A stretch of 10,471 nucleotides of DNA from Bacillota bacterium (GCA_021781855.1 JAJXWC010000073.1:1-10471); one strand, 5' to 3'; shown: positions 1 to 6,209, counted from the stretch's first letter. The notes: generated by a model not told the origin, from the sequence alone. Numbers and translations are program-made.

Positions 1-337
1 TCTGGCGCTTGCTTTTGTGGGAAAGAAAGTGAGAAAGGCTGAGCAACGAAAAATCATGATAGACACGCTGAAAAAGGTCAACTTATCCGCAGATTTGAAA
101 CGGAAAATCTATTCCTTATCCGGCGGCGAAGCTCAGCGAGTGGCCATCGCAAAAGTGATGATAAAAAATCCGCCGATTATTCTCGCTGATGAACCTACTG
201 CTAGTTTGGACGAAAGAAACGGTCGTGAAGTAATCAATTTAATTTTGTCATTGTTGACAGAAAAATCAACAGTGATTATTGCGACCCATGCACCATTTGT
301 CTGGGAAAAAATGGATGAACTGGTGCAGCTTTTTTAA
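1..337 (+). CDS. ABC transporter ATP-binding protein, C-terminal part (5' end outside window)
   Basis: The reading frame is open from base 2 to the TAA at 335-337, giving about 111 residues of the C-terminal part of an ABC ATPase. Counting from the GTG at 17, the signature LSGGE is at residues 34-38, followed by QRVAIAK. Walker B is PIILADEP with D58 and catalytic E59, then the D-loop SLD. The switch histidine is H91 in IIATHAP. The GTG at 17 is not a real start: the frame continues upstream and Walker A and the Q-loop must lie outside the window. The compact end, with no extra domain, fits the MacB/LolD-type or bacteriocin/antimicrobial-peptide exporter group. That subgroup is inference, because the partner permease is not visible. 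The protein would couple ATP hydrolysis to a membrane permease at the inner face of the membrane. The gene is convergent with the metallophosphoesterase and shares its terminator. Confidence 0.9.
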   Translation, partial: LALAFVGKKVRKAEQRKIMIDTLKKVNLSADLKRKIYSLSGGEAQRVAIAKVMIKNPPIILADEPTASLDERNGREVINLILSLLTEKSTVIIATHAPFVWEKMDELVQLF

Positions 338-353
338 GAATAAGGCTGAAAGC

Positions 354-386
354 AAAAAAACCTGTGAAAAATTTTCATAGGTTTTT
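354..386. terminator. Bidirectional intrinsic terminator between convergent genes
   Basis: The arm AAAAACCTGTGAAAA is followed by its near-complement TTTTCATAGGTTTTT, with one G-T wobble. An A-run on one side and a T-run on the other make it a terminator in both directions. It ends the ABC ATPase transcript (+) and the metallophosphoesterase transcript (-). The phosphoesterase stop codon overlaps the stem. Confidence 0.85.
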
Positions 387-1152
387 ATATTTCATAATAA
401 GTTAGCTCTGGTGGAACGCCAATTCGAATAGGAAGGAAAGTCAAACCAATACCATTATTGACATAAAGAAGTGTTTTTTCACTGATTTTATAGCTACCGC
501 TGTCGAAATATTTTGAGCCTTTGTTGCGTAAACGGAAATTTCCAAGACGAATTTGACCGCCGTGGCTGTGTCCTGCGATGACAAGGTCAAATTTTTCTAA
601 ATGAGTCATCTGCAAAATCGTATCTGGCTCATGAATCATCAAAAGCGAAAAAGTAGCGGAAGTGACAGGTAAAATTGTAAAATCAGGCTGTCCTTCCCGA
701 AGGTCATCAATTCCTGTAATTGAAAGCTGTTCTGCCAAATTTGATTGATTGGTCAGAACAGTGAAGCCAGCTTTTTCTAATATTTTTCTGACAAAATCTG
801 CATTTTGTTCATCAAAATCATGGTTCCCTAAGATTGCAAATTTTCCAAGTGGAGCTGACAAGTCGCTCAAAATACGTTCGAAACTGCTCAAATCTTGTTT
901 CTTCGCCCAATCAACCTTATCAAACAAATCTCCTGTGAACAAAATCATATCAGGCTGATTTTCAGTGATATTTTTTGCAAATTTTTGAAAACGACGTGCC
1001 GAAGTGTGCCATGTAAAATGTGTATCCGAAAAATGAGCAAGTTTCAAGCCCTGATTTTTTGAATAAACAACATTTTTCACTCGCATCAAATGCGGCTCCA
1101 CAAAAATCCCATAGAGCAATATGAGTAAAACAACAATTAAAATCCAAATCAT
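385..1152 (-). CDS. Membrane-anchored calcineurin-like metallophosphoesterase (YkuE/YaeI-like)
   Basis: With the ATG at 1152 the product is 255 residues. Residues 1-19 are a hydrophobic N-terminal anchor, and the catalytic domain would face outward. The full set of dinuclear-metal motifs is present: SDTH (D43, H45), GDLFD (D75), GNHD (N110, H111), H174 in MIHEPD, and GHSHGG (H195, H197). These identify an active calcineurin-like phosphoesterase. By family resemblance to YkuE/YaeI it may act on phospholipid or lipid-pyrophosphate head groups, but the substrate is inference. The frame can be extended 10 codons to a TTG at 1182. I prefer the ATG because the TTG lies in the T-run of the rpsR terminator. 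Neither start has a convincing ribosome binding site. The ATG lies 6 nt after an extended -10 (TGG then TACAAT), so a leaderless mRNA is possible. The gene lies downstream of rpsR behind that terminator. Confidence 0.88.
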   Translation of the reverse strand: MIWILIVVLLILLYGIFVEPHLMRVKNVVYSKNQGLKLAHFSDTHFTWHTSARRFQKFAKNITENQPDMILFTGDLFDKVDWAKKQDLSSFERILSDLSAPLGKFAILGNHDFDEQNADFVRKILEKAGFTVLTNQSNLAEQLSITGIDDLREGQPDFTILPVTSATFSLLMIHEPDTILQMTHLEKFDLVIAGHSHGGQIRLGNFRLRNKGSKYFDSGSYKISEKTLLYVNNGIGLTFLPIRIGVPPELTYYEI

Positions 1153-1158
1153 TGCTCT

Positions 1159-1169
1159 ATTGTACCACA
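1159..1169 (-). promoter_or_regulatory. Extended -10 promoter for the metallophosphoesterase
   Basis: Reading the minus strand, TGTGG is followed by TACAAT with its -10 hexamer at 1164-1159. The TG one base before the hexamer makes it an extended -10. No good -35 is seen at 16-18 bp; the TTGACA upstream belongs to the rpsR terminator stem and is 25 bp away. The start codon begins 6 nt beyond the hexamer, so the expected transcription start coincides with the ATG. Confidence 0.5.
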
Positions 1170-1180
1170 AAAAAGTATAC

Positions 1181-1205
1181 AAAAAAACCTGTCAAAGACA
1201 GGTTT
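1181..1205 (-). terminator. Intrinsic terminator of the rpsF-ssb-rpsR operon
   Basis: On the minus strand AAACCTGTC, loop TTT and GACAGGTTT form a perfect 9 bp stem that runs into a tract of T residues. It lies 5 nt after the rpsR stop codon and is the natural end of the ribosomal operon transcript. Confidence 0.88.
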
Positions 1206-1210
1206 GATTT

Positions 1211-1456
1211 TTAATTTTCGTCAGATGCAACGAATGGAAGTAAAGCCATTACGCGTGCACGTTTAATAGCTGTAACCACTTTGCGTTGGTTTTTAGCTGA
1301 AGTTCCAGTCACACGACGTGGCAAGATTTTGCCGCGTTCTGAGATGAAATGTTTCAAAGTTTCAACATCTTTATAGTCAACGTTTTCGATTTGGTTGGCT
1401 GCGATGAAATCAACTTTTTTACGACGTTTAAAGCTGTTACGACGTTGTTGTGCCAT
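1211..1456 (-). CDS. rpsR: 30S ribosomal protein S18
   Basis: The product is 81 residues, the usual size for S18, and very basic. It opens MAQQRRNSFKRRKK and contains the family segment YKDVETLKHFISERGKILP followed by RRVTGTSAKNQRKV, typical of bacterial S18. S18 binds next to S6 in the platform of the 30S subunit. An AAGGAG ribosome binding site lies 6 nt before the ATG at 1456. It is the last gene of the rpsF-ssb-rpsR operon. Its separation from ssb by about 165 bp is large for this operon and is filled by a repeat copy. The short-form S18 has no zinc-binding cysteines, so it is the zinc-independent type. Recognition is secure. Confidence 0.97.
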   Translation of the reverse strand: MAQQRRNSFKRRKKVDFIAANQIENVDYKDVETLKHFISERGKILPRRVTGTSAKNQRKVVTAIKRARVMALLPFVASDEN

Positions 1457-1483
1457 GATTTTCTCCTTATATTATTCTTAAGT

Positions 1484-1610
1484 TTATCTCAGCAGTACTT
1501 GCAAATCTCCCATTGTTAAAATGATGGGACAAGCAACACTCTGCTTCGAATTTCGCTCGGCCAAATTTTGTTGAAGTTCAATCTTCCACAAAACAAGCTT
1601 CTGCTTCATT
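1484..1610 (-). repeat. Dispersed modular hairpin repeat, copy R2 (ssb-rpsR gap)
   Basis: Read on the minus strand it opens AATGAAGCAGAAGCTTG. A hairpin follows (TTTTGT-GGAAG paired with CTTC-ACAAAA, plus-strand 1566-1593). Then comes the core CGAGCGAAATTCGAAG (plus-strand 1544-1559) and a second hairpin CCCAT...ATGGG, and it closes CTGCTGAGATAA. The opening, the core and the closing block are shared with the copy at 9928-10094. It lies wholly between the ssb stop and the rpsR ribosome binding site, so it is transcribed with the operon. Confidence 0.75.
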
Positions 1611-1629
1611 CTAATCTTTGATTAGAATG
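1607..1629. repeat. Perfect inverted repeat at the ssb 3' end
   Basis: CATTCTAATC, loop TTT and GATTAGAATG form a 10 bp perfect stem with a 3-base loop that includes the ssb stop codon. There is no T-run, so it is not an obvious terminator. It may protect the ssb 3' end or mark the boundary of repeat copy R2. Confidence 0.6.
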
Positions 1630-2116
1630 GAAGGTCATCGTCTGAAATTTCCATGGGTGAGCTACCTGCAAAGGGGTCTGCATCACGACTGAAATTTGGT
1701 GTTGAATTGGTTGATTGGCTTGGTGCTGAAGGTGCTGGACGGCTTTGCTGAGGCGCAGAATATGAGCCTCCAGAAGTTCCATTACCTTCACGAACTGCCC
1801 GACTTTCAAGCATTTGAAAATTATCTGCAACAACTTCGGTCACATAAACACGTTGACCTTGTTGATTTTCATAATTTCGAACTTGAATTGAACCCGTCAC
1901 TCCAACAAGTGCGCCTTTTTTCGCCCAATTTGCCAAATTTTCAGCACCTTGGCGCCAAATCACACAGTTGATGAAATCAGCTTCGCGTTCGCCATTAGCA
2001 TTTTTAAACCGACGATTGACAGCCACTGTAAAGGTTGCAACAGCAACATTTGTCGGTGTATAGCGTAATTCAGGGTCACGAACAATGCGCCCAACTAAAA
2101 CAACATTATTAATCAT
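1622..2116 (-). CDS. ssb: Single-stranded DNA-binding protein
   Basis: The product is 164 residues. The OB fold occupies about residues 1-105, opening MINNVVLVGRIVRDPELRYT with the typical ATFTVAVNR and FINCVIWR segments. A low-complexity linker rich in Ser, Pro and Gln follows (about 106-153). It ends in the acidic tip ISDDDLPF, which recruits replication and repair partners. It coats single-stranded DNA as a tetramer at replication forks. The ATG at 2116 is preceded by GAGG 7 nt upstream. It starts 30 bp after rpsF and precedes rpsR, the usual Firmicute order, which couples Ssb to ribosomal protein expression. Its stop codon is inside a perfect inverted repeat, and a repeat element follows immediately. 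Confidence 0.97.
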   Translation of the reverse strand: MINNVVLVGRIVRDPELRYTPTNVAVATFTVAVNRRFKNANGEREADFINCVIWRQGAENLANWAKKGALVGVTGSIQVRNYENQQGQRVYVTEVVADNFQMLESRAVREGNGTSGGSYSAPQQSRPAPSAPSQSTNSTPNFSRDADPFAGSSPMEISDDDLPF

Positions 2117-2146
2117 TTGATAACCTCAATCCAATGTAAAATGGAA

Positions 2147-2440
2147 TTAGTCTTCCACTTTGACAATCATGTGACGAAGAATATCTTCGTTGATTTTAGC
2201 AAGACGGTCAAATTCGCTTGTTGCTTCTGACGTTGATTCAGCTTCAAGCGTCACGATGTGATACAAACCTTCGCGGAAATCTTTGATTTCGTAAGCAAGT
2301 TTGCGTTTTTCCCAGTCTTTAGACTCAACGATAACGGCACCGTTGCTTGTCAAGATTTCATCAAAACGGGCAACGACAGCATTTTTGCTTTCTTCATCAA
2401 TGTTTGGACGAATAATGTAAAGAATTTCGTATTTAGTCAT
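2147..2440 (-). CDS. rpsF: 30S ribosomal protein S6
   Basis: The product is 97 residues and begins MTKYEILYIIRPNIDEE, the classic S6 opening. It contains WEKRKLAYEIKDFREGLYHIV and ends in an acidic tail. The frame is open 44 codons further upstream, but I chose the ATG at 2440. It has AAGGAGG 8 nt upstream, it matches the family start, and the extension would run through the promoter and leader hairpins. S6 forms a heterodimer with S18 in the 30S platform. In many bacteria the S6:S18 pair represses its own mRNA by binding the rpsF leader, and here the leader (2441-2507) is structured. It is the first gene of the operon. Confidence 0.97.
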   Translation of the reverse strand: MTKYEILYIIRPNIDEESKNAVVARFDEILTSNGAVIVESKDWEKRKLAYEIKDFREGLYHIVTLEAESTSEATSEFDRLAKINEDILRHMIVKVED

Positions 2441-2457
2441 TGATTTTTCCTCCTTTT

Positions 2458-2506
2458 GGACTAATGTCGCAGGTTGAGTCCTGCGAAAGTTGTGGTCTTG
2501 ACCACA
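2458..2506 (-). promoter_or_regulatory. Structured rpsF leader, candidate autoregulatory site
   Basis: The leader contains two hairpins: TGTGGT-CAAG-ACCACA (2491-2506) and CGCAGG-loop-CCTGCG (2468-2485). A second pairing, GGACT (2481-2477) with AGTCC (2462-2458), shares bases with the second hairpin and abuts the ribosome binding site. Known rpsF leaders bind S6:S18. That this one does so is inference: I did not find the CCG-loop motif described for that binding site with certainty. Confidence 0.5.
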
Positions 2507-2513
2507 GAGAGTA

Positions 2514-2542
2514 ATTATATCAAATCTCGCTTCATTTTGCAA
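2514..2542 (-). promoter_or_regulatory. Promoter of rpsF-ssb-rpsR
   Basis: TTGCAA (2542-2537) and TATAAT (2519-2514) are separated by exactly 17 bp, and the -10 is preceded by TTGA, giving an extended -10. It is a strong housekeeping-type promoter located between the uppP terminator and the leader. Confidence 0.85.
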
Positions 2543-2546
2543 GCAC

Positions 2547-2576
2547 AAAAAAAGATTTGACAGGTTTGTCAAATCT
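2547..2576 (-). terminator. Intrinsic terminator of uppP
   Basis: AGATTTGACA, loop AACC and TGTCAAATCT form a perfect 10 bp stem followed by a run of T residues on the minus strand. The uppP stop codon (2571-2569) lies within the stem. Confidence 0.88.
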
Positions 2577-3426
2577 TAAAAATTGCTTTTGCTGCTGCAT
2601 AAACAAGCAAAATCGCACCAAGTACAATTCGATATTTCCCAAAGAAAGTAAAATCATGTTTTTTGACATAACCAATTAACCAGCGTACTGCAAGCATTGA
2701 TACGCCGAAAGCAACAAGGCAAGCAAGCAGTAAGACTGCAAATTGCATGAAACCAAACGAATTGCCACCTTTAAAGAAGTGCCAGATTTTCAGCAAACTT
2801 GCTCCGAACATAATCGGAATACCAAGGAAAAAGGTAAATTCTGCAGCAACTTCACGGCTCACTCCAATCAAAAGTGCACCGACAATTGTTGCGCCCGAGC
2901 GCGAAGTACCTGGCATAAGCGCCAACACCTGAAAAAGTCCGATATAAAAAGCATAGCGATAAGGTAATTTGTCAACATCAAAAATCTTAAATGCGTGAGC
3001 CGGCACATATTTACGCTCAATGATAATGAAAGCAATCCCGTAAACAATCAAGCAAAGCGCAACGGAAACCAGATTATAAAATTTTGCATTAAGCCAATCA
3101 TTGAGCGGAAGCCCAACAATAATTGCCGGAATACAAGCCAGGAAAACCTTGACCCAAAGTCGCCATGTGAGTTGAATTTCACGTGCTGTTTTCTGCTCGC
3201 TTTTTTTGAGTAGCTTGTTAAATGGCATAAGTTTGCGCCAATAAATTACAACAACAGAAAGAATTGCTCCAAGCTGAATAACTACATCAAACATTTCTTT
3301 AAATGCTGCTGTCTGATTAAGCTTGACAAATTCTTCAACGATAATCAAGTGCCCTGTTGAAGAAATCGGAAGCCATTCAGTAATTCCCTCAACAATACCT
3401 AAAATAATTGCACGGATAAAGTCCAT
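2569..3426 (-). CDS. uppP: Undecaprenyl-diphosphatase (BacA/UppP family)
   Basis: The product is 285 residues, an all-helical membrane protein of normal length. It dephosphorylates undecaprenyl pyrophosphate at the membrane, recycling the lipid carrier for peptidoglycan and other wall polymers, and overexpression gives bacitracin tolerance. The two family signatures are intact. EGITEWLPISSTGH carries E13, E17 and H26 near the N-terminus. PGTSRSG at 172-178 carries the catalytic R176 and is followed by SREVAAEFTFFLGIP. The ATG at 3426 has GAGGAG 6 nt upstream. It is monocistronic, with its own extended -10 promoter upstream and a terminator overlapping its stop codon. Identification is secure. 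Confidence 0.97.
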   Translation of the reverse strand: MDFIRAIILGIVEGITEWLPISSTGHLIIVEEFVKLNQTAAFKEMFDVVIQLGAILSVVVIYWRKLMPFNKLLKKSEQKTAREIQLTWRLWVKVFLACIPAIIVGLPLNDWLNAKFYNLVSVALCLIVYGIAFIIIERKYVPAHAFKIFDVDKLPYRYAFYIGLFQVLALMPGTSRSGATIVGALLIGVSREVAAEFTFFLGIPIMFGASLLKIWHFFKGGNSFGFMQFAVLLLACLVAFGVSMLAVRWLIGYVKKHDFTFFGKYRIVLGAILLVYAAAKAIFKI

Positions 3427-3481
3427 TTTTTCTCCTCAAATTTTGACGACTTTTGACAATACGCAAGTCTATTTTTCAATC

Positions 3482-3490
3482 ATTATATCA
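3482..3490 (-). promoter_or_regulatory. Extended -10 promoter of uppP
   Basis: On the minus strand TGA precedes TATAAT (3487-3482). No clear -35 is seen at 17 bp. The leader to the start codon is about 50 nt and contains two TGTCAAAA/CGTCAAAA direct repeats of unknown meaning. Confidence 0.6.
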
Positions 3491-3532
3491 TAAATTGACC
3501 AAAAAGACCTTACAGGCTTCCAAAAATGAGTG

Positions 3533-3585
3533 CATAAAGCAGAGACTTATTCGTTGAGAGTTGAAGCTTAATGCTACTGATATAA
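3533..3585 (+). repeat. Dispersed modular hairpin repeat, copy R3 (minimal)
   Basis: It opens CATAAAGCAGAGACTTATTCG and closes GAAGCTTAATGCTACTGATATAA. These correspond to the two ends of the copy at 9928-10094, with the interior hairpins missing. It ends 10 bp before the lysP -35 box and could be a deletion derivative. Confidence 0.55.
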
Positions 3586-3595
3586 ATATTCAGTC

Positions 3596-3624
3596 TTGAC
3601 ATTCATCTCAAAAAAGTTTATTAT
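3596..3624 (+). promoter_or_regulatory. lysP promoter
   Basis: Consensus TTGACA (3596-3601) and TATTAT (3619-3624) are separated by 17 bp. Transcription should start at about 3630, at the first base-paired strand of the lysine riboswitch. The strength of the promoter suggests that control lies in the riboswitch rather than in initiation. Confidence 0.85.
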
Positions 3625-3625
3625 G

Positions 3626-3792
3626 GAAGCGATAGAGGTTGCGACCAATAGGACGCTGAATCGAGCGCAAGCACGCTAAGACATTCAGTAGAGGAGCGGT
3701 CGCCGAAAATCTTGCTTAGCTTGTTGGTAAGATTTGGGTCAACTGGGGATACTGGTTGAACTGTCGCGGAAACGCGGAGTGCTATTCGTAGT
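3626..3792 (+). ncRNA. Lysine riboswitch (L box)
   Basis: The conserved L-box blocks occur in order: GATAGAGGTTGCG at the 5' side, AGTAGAGGAGCGGTCGCCGAAA in the core (given here as the AGUA/GGAGC and GCCGAAA elements at about 3688-3710), GGGTCAACTGGGGATACTGG in the second half, and the closing GCGGAGTGCTATTCG pairing back to the 5' strand. The aptamer binds lysine. It sits between a near-consensus promoter and an intrinsic terminator ahead of lysP, so lysine excess is expected to end transcription before the permease gene. I could not resolve the antiterminator pairing by eye. Confidence 0.93.
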
Positions 3793-3817
3793 AAAAATGT
3801 AATTTTTTCAACGTTTG

Positions 3818-3852
3818 GCAATTTCTATTTGAGATTGCTTTTTTTGTTGTTT
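3818..3852 (+). terminator. Riboswitch-controlled intrinsic terminator
   Basis: GCAATTTC, loop TATTT and GAGATTGC form an 8 bp stem with one wobble, followed by TTTTTTT and a second T-rich stretch. It lies 26 nt after the lysine aptamer and 67 nt before lysP, the expected position for the expression platform. Confidence 0.85.
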
Positions 3853-3918
3853 TTCTTGATTTAACTAAACTAACAAACCAAAGCCAGCACTTATCAAAAA
3901 TTATTTTAGGAGAAAAAA

Positions 3919-5379
3919 TTGGAAAATACTTCTCAAAACAACACGCAAGTCAAGCGTGGTCTGAAGCAGCGTCATTTGACCATGATTGCACTTGGCGGCA
4001 CGATTGGAACAGGTCTATTCGTTACATCTGGTGCAACGATTTCACAGGCTGGGCCAATCGGTTCTCTCATCGCCTATGCTGCGATTGGGCTTATGGTTTT
4101 CTTTCTCATGACTTCGCTTGGAGAAATGGCAGCTTACTTGCCAATCTCAGGTTCATTTTCAGCATTTGCCAGTCGTTATGTCGGCAAAGATTTCGGATTT
4201 GCGATGGGTTGGAATTATTGGTTCAACGATGCGATTACAGTTGCCGTCGAGGCCGCAACTGTCGGGGTCGTCATGGGTTTTTGGTTGCCACACGTTCCAT
4301 CATGGATTTGGTCGGCAATTTCATTGATTTTGATTTTGCTGATTAACCTCAGTTCTTCACGTGCCTATGGTGAAGCAGAATTTTGGATGTCTATCGTCAA
4401 GGTCGTTGCTGTTTTTGCTTTTATTATTATTGGTTTACTTTCAATTTTCGGTGCATTTACTTGGCATGGACTTAATATTGGAAATAATCTTTCTGCAGGT
4501 GGTCACGGGGGATTTGTCGGCGGATTCGCTGGAATTCTCGGTGTTTTCATGATTGCTGGTTTCTCATTTCAAGGAACTGAAATTGTCGGGATTGCGGCAG
4601 GAGAATCGGAAAACCCGCAAGTTGCTGTACCCAAGGCAATCAAACAGGTCTTTTGGCGGATTTTGATTTTCTATTTTATTTCTATTTTCATCATCGGTGC
4701 ACTCATTTACTACAAAGACCCTAGCTTGCTCGCAGCTTCAACGACAAATATTGCTGTTGCGCCATTTACACTTGTTTTTCAGCATGCAGGACTTGCGGCT
4801 GCGGCTGCGATTATGAATGCTGTCATCTTAACTTCTGTTATTTCAGCGGCTAACTCTTGGCTTTATGCTGGTTCACGTACTTTGTACGCAATGGCTAATG
4901 CAGGAGACGCACCTAAAATTTTCGGAATTACTAATAAACATGGAATCCCAATGAATGCTGTCCTTGCGACTCTTGCCGTTGGACTCCTTGCTTTTGTCAC
5001 TTCAATTTTCGGACCCAATATTTATCTGTATCTTGTTGGAGCATCTGGTCTATCCGGTTTCCTTGCTTGGATTGGGATTGCCATTGTCCATTTCCGTTTC
5101 CGACGGGCTTACGTGGCGCAAGGTCACAAGATTGAAGACCTTCATTATCATGCGCGTTGGTTCCCTGTCGGCCCAATTTTGGCGCTTTTGATGTCAATTA
5201 TCATTGTAATCGGTCAAGTCACAACGATTTCAACCGATGGTGGACAAGGTTTGCAAAATATCATCATCACTTACTTGGCACTCCCTCTCTTTCTCATTTT
5301 ATACTTTGGCTACAAATTTGTGAAAAAGACCAAAACAATTCCACTTGAAGATGTCAATTTGGAACATGATTTTGAGTAA
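3919..5379 (+). CDS. lysP: Lysine-specific permease, APC superfamily
   Basis: The product is 486 residues with about twelve hydrophobic segments, the normal size for an amino acid-polyamine-organocation transporter of the AAT family. It imports lysine by proton symport at the cytoplasmic membrane. The first-helix substrate motif GGTIGTGLF is at residues 26-34, followed by ISQAGPIG. The unwound sixth-helix region FQGTEIVGIAAGESENP carries E221 and E229, which align with the two glutamates important for lysine binding in enterobacterial LysP. The start is TTG at 3919, supported by AGGAG 6 nt upstream; there is no nearby ATG in frame. The preceding lysine riboswitch independently supports lysine as substrate. 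It is monocistronic, ending at a bidirectional terminator. The C-terminus is cytoplasmic and acidic. Confidence 0.96.
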   Translation: MENTSQNNTQVKRGLKQRHLTMIALGGTIGTGLFVTSGATISQAGPIGSLIAYAAIGLMVFFLMTSLGEMAAYLPISGSFSAFASRYVGKDFGFAMGWNYWFNDAITVAVEAATVGVVMGFWLPHVPSWIWSAISLILILLINLSSSRAYGEAEFWMSIVKVVAVFAFIIIGLLSIFGAFTWHGLNIGNNLSAGGHGGFVGGFAGILGVFMIAGFSFQGTEIVGIAAGESENPQVAVPKAIKQVFWRILIFYFISIFIIGALIYYKDPSLLAASTTNIAVAPFTLVFQHAGLAAAAAIMNAVILTSVISAANSWLYAGSRTLYAMANAGDAPKIFGITNKHGIPMNAVLATLAVGLLAFVTSIFGPNIYLYLVGASGLSGFLAWIGIAIVHFRFRRAYVAQGHKIEDLHYHARWFPVGPILALLMSIIIVIGQVTTISTDGGQGLQNIIITYLALPLFLILYFGYKFVKKTKTIPLEDVNLEHDFE

Positions 5380-5397
5380 TTCGAACACCGCAAGACA

Positions 5398-5460
5398 AAT
5401 GAAGCAGAAACTTATTTCAAAGCTAGTGCTGCTTATCAAGTCGCTAGGTCTTGTGATTAC
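5398..5460 (+). repeat. Possible degenerate copy R4 of the dispersed repeat
   Basis: AATGAAGCAGAAACTTATTT matches the opening of copies R1 and R2 with two or three differences. The rest (AAGCTAGTGCTGCTTAT and a flanking CTAG pair) only loosely resembles the closing block. It lies in the lysP 3' untranslated region. Confidence 0.45.
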
Positions 5461-5476
5461 TACCAGTTCTATTTTA

Positions 5477-5509
5477 CAAAAAATGACCTGAAATACAGGT
5501 CATTTTTTT
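5477..5509. terminator. Bidirectional terminator between lysP and the convergent small gene
   Basis: AAATGACCTG, loop AAATA and CAGGTCATTT form a 10 bp perfect stem, extendable by A-T pairs, with an A-run on one side and a T-run on the other. It ends lysP (+) and the unrecognised gene whose stop codon lies at 5510-5508 (-). Confidence 0.88.
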
Positions 5510-5900
5510 ATAGCAATTTCAAATCTCGGTGGAATTTCTTTTCCGAATACACTTCAAGCGAGCCATCGGGTGCTTTAACCAGATATTCACCAATCTGTCC
5601 AAAAGCCGGGATTCGTGGCTGATTGACGACCAGATAAATGTCGTATGGATAAGCATTGGCAAAAGTACCTGTTTCTGCATAAAGCAGTATCCAACTCACT
5701 GCCGCTTCAACAGGGCGTGCGTCTTTTCCTTGCATTCCGTTTTCTCTGAGCTTTTTTTGTTCCATTTTACTCATGACCAGTTTACCGCTCCACGAGAGCT
5801 GCTGAGTTTTGAAAGCTTCCAAAAGCCAGGGCTCATTTGCTGGTTTTTCTGTGCTGATTTGCCAAAAGTCAATGGTGGTATTTCCAAGTTTTGCTTTCAT
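5508..5900 (-). CDS. Unrecognised 130-residue protein
   Basis: I do not recognise this family. The ATG at 5900 is preceded by AAGAGGA about 9 nt upstream, giving 130 residues. A TTG 10 codons further up is possible but lies in the repeat-proximal leader. The protein is soluble, with no signal peptide or membrane segment, and is rich in Lys, Trp and aromatic residues. It has a Lys/Glu-rich stretch (MSKMEQKKLRENGMQGKD, about residues 43-60). A hydrophobic, Pro-containing second half follows (NAYPYDIYLVVNQPRIPAFG), and it ends EKKFHRDLKLL. It is apparently monocistronic. Its leader of about 210 nt consists almost wholly of three tandem hairpin units, and its -10 region is shared with the next gene upstream. 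Codon use looks like its neighbours. Function unknown. Confidence 0.75.
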   Translation of the reverse strand: MKAKLGNTTIDFWQISTEKPANEPWLLEAFKTQQLSWSGKLVMSKMEQKKLRENGMQGKDARPVEAAVSWILLYAETGTFANAYPYDIYLVVNQPRIPAFGQIGEYLVKAPDGSLEVYSEKKFHRDLKLL

Positions 5901-5920
5901 GATGAAATTCCTCTTTCTAC

Positions 5921-6105
5921 GGCTCAACAAGCACTTAAAGATAAGCGAGCTTATCTTTCAAGCACTCGCACAGCCTTCTATGGCTCAACAAGCACTTGAC
6001 GATAAGCAGAGCTTATCTTTCAAGCACTCGCACAGCCTTCTATGGCTCAACAAGCACTTGACGATAAGCAGAGCTTATCTTTCAAGCAACTCGCACAGCC
6101 TTTTT
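5921..6105 (-). repeat. Three tandem 61-62 bp hairpin repeats in the leader of the unrecognised gene
   Basis: Units begin at 5921, 5982 and 6044 (plus strand GGCTCAACAAGCACTT). Units 2 and 3 differ by one inserted A; unit 1 differs by a few bases near its centre. On the transcribed strand each unit starts GGCT and ends AGCC, enclosing GCTTGA and GATAAGC, a 3-base loop, then GCTTATC and TCAAG, so each can fold into one long hairpin. The period is not a multiple of three, and the frames it opens on the plus strand are not credible genes. Confidence 0.9.
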
Positions 6106-6112
6106 TATTAAA

Positions 6113-6135
6113 CTTATTATACTCCCGATTTTTTA
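6113..6135 (-). promoter_or_regulatory. Promoter block, copy 1 (for the unrecognised 130-residue gene)
   Basis: On the minus strand TAAAAAATCGGG is followed by AG and TATAATAAG, with the -10 at 6121-6116. The same 23 bp block with one mismatch occurs at 6623-6645 in front of the membrane protein gene. No convincing -35 hexamer is present at 16-18 bp in either copy. The start site would be just before the first tandem hairpin. Confidence 0.6.
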
Positions 6136-6209
6136 ACTTTCTGGACTTTGTTCCAAACATGGAATATTTTATCGCAATGGTGTGTACCACCTCTGCAATT
6201 CATGTTGTC

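Noticed and set aside
1170..1205. TTGACA as -35 for the metallophosphoesterase promoter
   Set aside because: It is part of the rpsR terminator stem and lies 25 bp from the TACAAT box, outside the usable spacing.
2147..2572. Longer 141-residue version of S6
   Set aside because: The extra 44 codons cover the rpsF promoter and leader hairpins. The ATG at 2440 has an ideal ribosome binding site and gives the family length.
5921..6105. CRISPR array
   Set aside because: The units are contiguous 61-62 bp repeats without distinct spacers, and no cas genes are present.
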